In this document: positions 61,256-64,000 of the stretch, in pieces
Numbering within the stretch: the stretch's first letter is position 1
How the letters are laid out: each line of letters begins with the position of its first letter
Source: Faecalibacillus faecis
Lineage (GTDB): Bacteria > Bacillota_I > Bacilli_A > Erysipelotrichales > Coprobacillaceae
DNA: 64,000 bases
Reading direction: 5' to 3'
Assembly (NCBI RefSeq): GCF_003024675.1
Contig: NZ_PYLP01000005.1
Coordinates: 62,001 to 126,000 of the forward strand
Translations under genes and position numbers: made by a program
The notes under the pieces: generated by a model
Told to the model about the DNA's origin: nothing
The model's input: the letters and a program-made list of their open reading frames with translations, nothing else
The model's database searches: none

Positions 61256-61284
61256 AATTTACCATTATCTCTTGATAAATGCAA
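61256..61284 (-). promoter_or_regulatory. Promoter of rplK-rplA-rplJ-rplL
   Basis: TTGCAT (61279-61284) and TAAATT (61256-61261) are 17 bases apart on the minus strand. The 18 bases 61276-61293 match the rpsJ promoter exactly. Confidence 0.75.
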
Positions 61285-61328
61285 TACTTTTTTGTATTTT
61301 TTTTGCATTTTATCAAATAAATTTAAAA

Positions 61329-61360
61329 AAAAGAAAAACCCTAGGAAATCCTAGAGTTTT
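61329..61360 (-). terminator. Terminator of the pgk-tpiA operon
   Basis: AAACTCTAGG / CCTAGGGTTT with a short loop (about 61337-61359) followed by TTTTCTTTTTTT on the minus strand. One internal G-U pair. Confidence 0.83.
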
Positions 61361-61370
61361 AAATGACCGA

Positions 61371-62114
61371 TTAGTCTAAAGCAGCGATCATTGCTTTATA
61401 TGAATCTTCAACTAATGAAGCTCCACCAACTAAAGCACCATCAATATCAGGTTGTTCTAATAATGCTTTTAAACCTTCAGGTTTAACAGATCCACCATAT
61501 TGAATTCTTACTTGATCAGCAACTTCTTGTCCGTATAATTCAGCAACTACTGAACGGATATATCCACAAACATCTTGAGCGATTTCGTTTGTAGCAGTTT
61601 TTCCAGTTCCGATAGCCCATACTGGTTCGTAAGCGATAACGCTTCTAGCTGCACATTTAGGACAAACATCTTTGTAAGCAGCAACTACTTGAGTTTTAAC
61701 AACATCTTTAGTAGTTCCAGCTTCATATTGTTCTAATGTTTCACCAACACATACGATTGGAGTCATATCATTTTTAAGAACTTGAATCATTTTAGCGTTA
61801 ACTGTTTCATCAGTTTCACCAAAATATTGTCTTCTTTCAGAGTGACCTAAGATAACCCATTCAACTCCGATTTCTTTTAACATTTCAACAGATACTTCAC
61901 CAGTATAAGCTCCGCTATCTTTGAAGTGTACGTTTTCAGCAGCTACGATTAAATTTTTAGCTCCTGCTTTTGCAGTTTGTAAAGCTAAGTATGGAGTAGC
62001 AATTCCCCAATCAGCTTTATCAGTTACTTCTGGATCAACAGCTTCTACGAATGCTTTTGTAGCAGCGATTGTTTTATTCATTTTCCAGTTTCCTACGATA
62101 ATTGGTTTTCTCAT
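61371..62114 (-). CDS. tpiA: Triosephosphate isomerase
   Basis: A 247-residue TIM barrel of glycolysis. Lys12 region VGNWKMNKT, catalytic His in ILGHSERRQYFGE, catalytic Glu in AYEPVWAIGTGKTA and the phosphate loop YGGSVKPEG are all present. It follows pgk by 20 bases. Confidence 0.97.
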   Translation of the reverse strand: MRKPIIVGNWKMNKTIAATKAFVEAVDPEVTDKADWGIATPYLALQTAKAGAKNLIVAAENVHFKDSGAYTGEVSVEMLKEIGVEWVILGHSERRQYFGETDETVNAKMIQVLKNDMTPIVCVGETLEQYEAGTTKDVVKTQVVAAYKDVCPKCAARSVIAYEPVWAIGTGKTATNEIAQDVCGYIRSVVAELYGQEVADQVRIQYGGSVKPEGLKALLEQPDIDGALVGGASLVEDSYKAMIAALD

Positions 62115-62134
62115 GATTACAAATACCTTCCTTA

Positions 62135-63319
62135 TTATTTATCATCAATTGCAGCGATACCAGGAAGAACTTTACCTTCCATATATTCTAATGAAGCTCC
62201 ACCACCAGTTGAGATGTGAGAAACTTTATCAGCATATCCAAGTTGCATTACTGCAGCAGCGCTATCTCCACCACCGATGATAGTGTTAGCACCTTCTAAA
62301 CCAGCTAAAGCTTCACATACAGCGATTGTTCCTTTAGCAAATGGTTCCATTTCGAATACACCCATAGGTCCATTCCATACAACTGTTTTAGCACCAGCTA
62401 AAGCAGCTTTGATGTTTTCTACAGATTTAGGTCCGATGTCTAATCCCATGTATCCATCAGGTACATCTTCACCACAAACTTTAATATCACCTTCTGCAGC
62501 AAATGCAGTATTGATTACAGAATCTACTGGTAAGATTAATTTATCTCCAGCTTTAGCTAAGATATCTTTAGCTACGTCAATTCTATCATCTTCAACTAAA
62601 GAGTTACCGATTGAATGACCTTGAGCTTTAGCGAAAGTATAGCACATACCTCCACCAACGATAACTTTATCAGCAATTTTTAATAAGTTTTCGATAACTA
62701 AGATTTTATCAGAAACTTTTGCTCCACCTAAGATAGCAACCATTGGTCTTTCTGGATTACTTACAGCTTTTCCAATGTAGTTGATTTCTTTTTCTACTAA
62801 GAAACCAGCTGCTGATGGTAAATGAGCAGGGATTCCAGCTGTAGAAGCATGAGCTCTATGAACTGAACCAAATGCATCTTCAACAAAGACATCACCTAAT
62901 GAAGCCCAGTATTTTCCTAATTCAGGATCATTTTTACTTTCTCCAGCTTCATAACGAGTATTTTGAACTAAGATAACTTGTCCATTTTCAGCGTTTTTAA
63001 CAGCTTCTTCTAATTCAGCACCACGAGTGCAATCTACGAATTTTACATCTCTACCTAATAATTCAGCTAATCTAGGAGCAACAACAGCTAAATTGTTTTT
63101 AGCTTTGTCTTCTTCAGTTTTCACTTTACCTAAGTGAGAGAATAAAACGATAGCCTTTGGAGATTGTTCTAATAAATATTTGATTGTTGGTAATGCAGCA
63201 ACAATACGATTATCATTAGTGATTTCTCCTGTTTCTTTACTTCTTGGTACGTTGAAGTCAACACGAACTAAAACAGTTTTTCCAGCGACTTCAATATCTC
63301 TAATTGTTTTCTTATCCAT
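62135..63319 (-). CDS. pgk: Phosphoglycerate kinase
   Basis: A 394-residue glycolytic kinase making ATP from 1,3-bisphosphoglycerate. [54 protein letters not shown] and the nucleotide block GGGDSAAAV are diagnostic. It is transcribed with tpiA; gap, often the first gene of this operon, is not upstream. Confidence 0.97.
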   Translation of the reverse strand: MDKKTIRDIEVAGKTVLVRVDFNVPRSKETGEITNDNRIVAALPTIKYLLEQSPKAIVLFSHLGKVKTEEDKAKNNLAVVAPRLAELLGRDVKFVDCTRGAELEEAVKNAENGQVILVQNTRYEAGESKNDPELGKYWASLGDVFVEDAFGSVHRAHASTAGIPAHLPSAAGFLVEKEINYIGKAVSNPERPMVAILGGAKVSDKILVIENLLKIADKVIVGGGMCYTFAKAQGHSIGNSLVEDDRIDVAKDILAKAGDKLILPVDSVINTAFAAEGDIKVCGEDVPDGYMGLDIGPKSVENIKAALAGAKTVVWNGPMGVFEMEPFAKGTIAVCEALAGLEGANTIIGGGDSAAAVMQLGYADKVSHISTGGGASLEYMEGKVLPGIAAIDDK

Positions 63320-63342
63320 TTTTATAATTCCTCCATGGCTGA

Positions 63343-63371
63343 ATTATATCATCTATAATCATTGTTTTCAA
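63343..63371 (-). promoter_or_regulatory. Promoter of pgk-tpiA
   Basis: TTGAAA (63366-63371) and TATAAT (63343-63348) are 17 bases apart on the minus strand. It overlaps the likely promoter of the divergent rhodanese gene (TATATT, 63384-63389, with a weak -35). Confidence 0.72.
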
Positions 63372-63403
63372 TTAATTTCATATTATATTATGAGGTGAAA
63401 AAT

Positions 63404-63703
63404 ATGAAAAATACGAATGTAATCCCTATCCAAAAAATCCCATCCATGTTAAACAATGATTATCAATTTGTCGATTTAAGAGATCCCTATGAGTATAAGA
63501 AAATTCATCTAACAAAATTCACAAATATTCCCTATGAAAAGTTCAATCTCAATCAGTATCATTTTTCTAAAAAAGAACCACTTATTCTTATTTGTTATAG
63601 CGGAGCTAAATCAAAAAAACTCGCTGATGATCTATGTCAACAAGGCTATGATGCCTATAGTATTGATGGTGGGTTCTATTCTATTTTGCATCAAAAGACA
63701 TAA
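63404..63703 (+). CDS. Small rhodanese-domain protein
   Basis: A 99-residue single-domain rhodanese, a likely sulfur-transfer or persulfide-handling protein of the cytoplasm. VDLRDPYEYKKIHL is the CH2A motif and the active-site loop is LICYSGAKS with the catalytic Cys (about residue 67). GAGGTG lies 6 bases before ATG 63404; 14 upstream codons without a ribosome site are excluded. Substrate and partners unknown. Confidence 0.86.
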   Translation: MKNTNVIPIQKIPSMLNNDYQFVDLRDPYEYKKIHLTKFTNIPYEKFNLNQYHFSKKEPLILICYSGAKSKKLADDLCQQGYDAYSIDGGFYSILHQKT

Positions 63704-63730
63704 AAAAATTAACGGGTGTATACTCGTTAA
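63702..63730 (-). terminator. Terminator of the YitT-like gene, shared with the rhodanese end
   Basis: TTAACGAGT / ACCCGTTAA-type stem (63722-63730 with 63709-63717, one G-U pair) with a 4-base loop and seven Ts on the minus side. No T run on the plus side, so it mainly serves the minus-strand gene. Confidence 0.78.
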
Positions 63731-64000
63731 TCCAATGGTTTATTATAAAAACGTCCAATAAAGTTTTCAACTTTAGTTACAGAAACAATAATTTTAGGAT
63801 CTGTTTCTTTTAAAGCTTCTAAAACATCTCCAACTTCATAACTTGATACAATTGCTGTTAAATAGCTTACAGGATGATGTGAATATCCTCCATAACCATC
63901 TAAAGCAGTAATCCCATGATGGAATTTTTCTAAATAAGTATCCACAACTTCGTCTTTTTTAAGAGTATAGATGTGTAACATAACACGTTTATATCGTGTA
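63727..64000 (-). CDS. YitT-family protein, C-terminal DUF2179 domain (5' end cut by window)
   Basis: The frame is open to the window edge; the first Met seen (63981) is internal. The readable 91 residues show KRVMLHIYTLKKDEVVDTYL, then a hGITALDGYGGYSHHP segment and ETDPKIIVSVTKVENFIGRF, the DUF2179 domain that ends YitT-type membrane proteins. The membrane part would lie beyond 64000. Function of the family is poorly known. Confidence 0.82.
   Translation of the reverse strand, partial: TRYKRVMLHIYTLKKDEVVDTYLEKFHHGITALDGYGGYSHHPVSYLTAIVSSYEVGDVLEALKETDPKIIVSVTKVENFIGRFYNKPLD

Overview
The window is AT-rich Firmicutes DNA carrying genes on both strands, but almost everything lies on the minus strand, so most operons read from high to low coordinates. 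The zinc-type S14 and L36, the Firmicutes order rplJ-rplL-methyltransferase-rpoB-rpoC, cell-surface proteins ending in KTGD-hydrophobic-RKKK tails, T-box and lysine riboswitch control, and an Asn at the rifampicin-site position 526 of RpoB (E. coli numbering) together suggest a gut member of the Erysipelotrichia (Coprobacillus/Catenibacterium-like). That placement is an inference from gene style, not a database match.

Region 1 (1-13.6 kb) is accessory and metabolic. It holds an ECF transporter S component (cut by the window start), a P1-family peptidase, a pentapeptide-repeat protein, a GNAT acetyltransferase, a Cof-type HAD phosphatase, and a shikimate dehydrogenase behind a T-box leader. 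Two paralogous secreted, wall-anchored proteins follow, with matching promoter/leader architecture and a near-identical 243-bp 3' end. Next come a GNAT plus AEC transporter operon, a Pr6Pr membrane protein, and an NhaC-superfamily antiporter under a lysine riboswitch (LysW-like lysine transporter).

Region 2 (13.6-32.4 kb) centres on beta-glucan use and nitrogen assimilation. It has a giant surface GH16 beta-glucanase with two CBM-GH16 units and a perfect cre site, two GH1 6-phospho-beta-glucosidases, GltB/GltD glutamate synthase, a stand-alone PduL-type phosphotransacylase, a DUF4230 protein, HU, a threonine-aldolase-like enzyme, a degenerate alpha/beta hydrolase and an unrecognised 401-residue protein. 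The likely logic is extracellular cleavage of beta-1,3(-1,4)-glucan by GH16, import of oligosaccharides as phosphosugars by a PTS not in this window, and intracellular cleavage by GH1 enzymes.

Region 3 (32.4-61.2 kb) is the core translation and transcription block. Downstream of the alpha operon sit ecfA1-ecfA2-ecfT-truA and a PHP phosphatase with their own promoter. The S10-spc-alpha ribosomal operon runs from rpsJ at 50.5 kb to rplQ at 36.5 kb and includes secY, map, infA, rpmJ and rpoA. Upstream are rpoB-rpoC, an RsmC-like methyltransferase, rplL-rplJ with an L10 leader, and rplA-rplK. The usual rpsL-rpsG-fusA-tuf group between rpoC and rpsJ, adk between secY and map, and secE-nusG before rplK are all absent here.

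Region 4 (61.3-64 kb) has tpiA and pgk, a small rhodanese on the plus strand, and the C-terminal end of a YitT/DUF2179 protein cut by the window edge. I saw no rRNA or tRNA gene, insertion sequence, prophage or CRISPR array.
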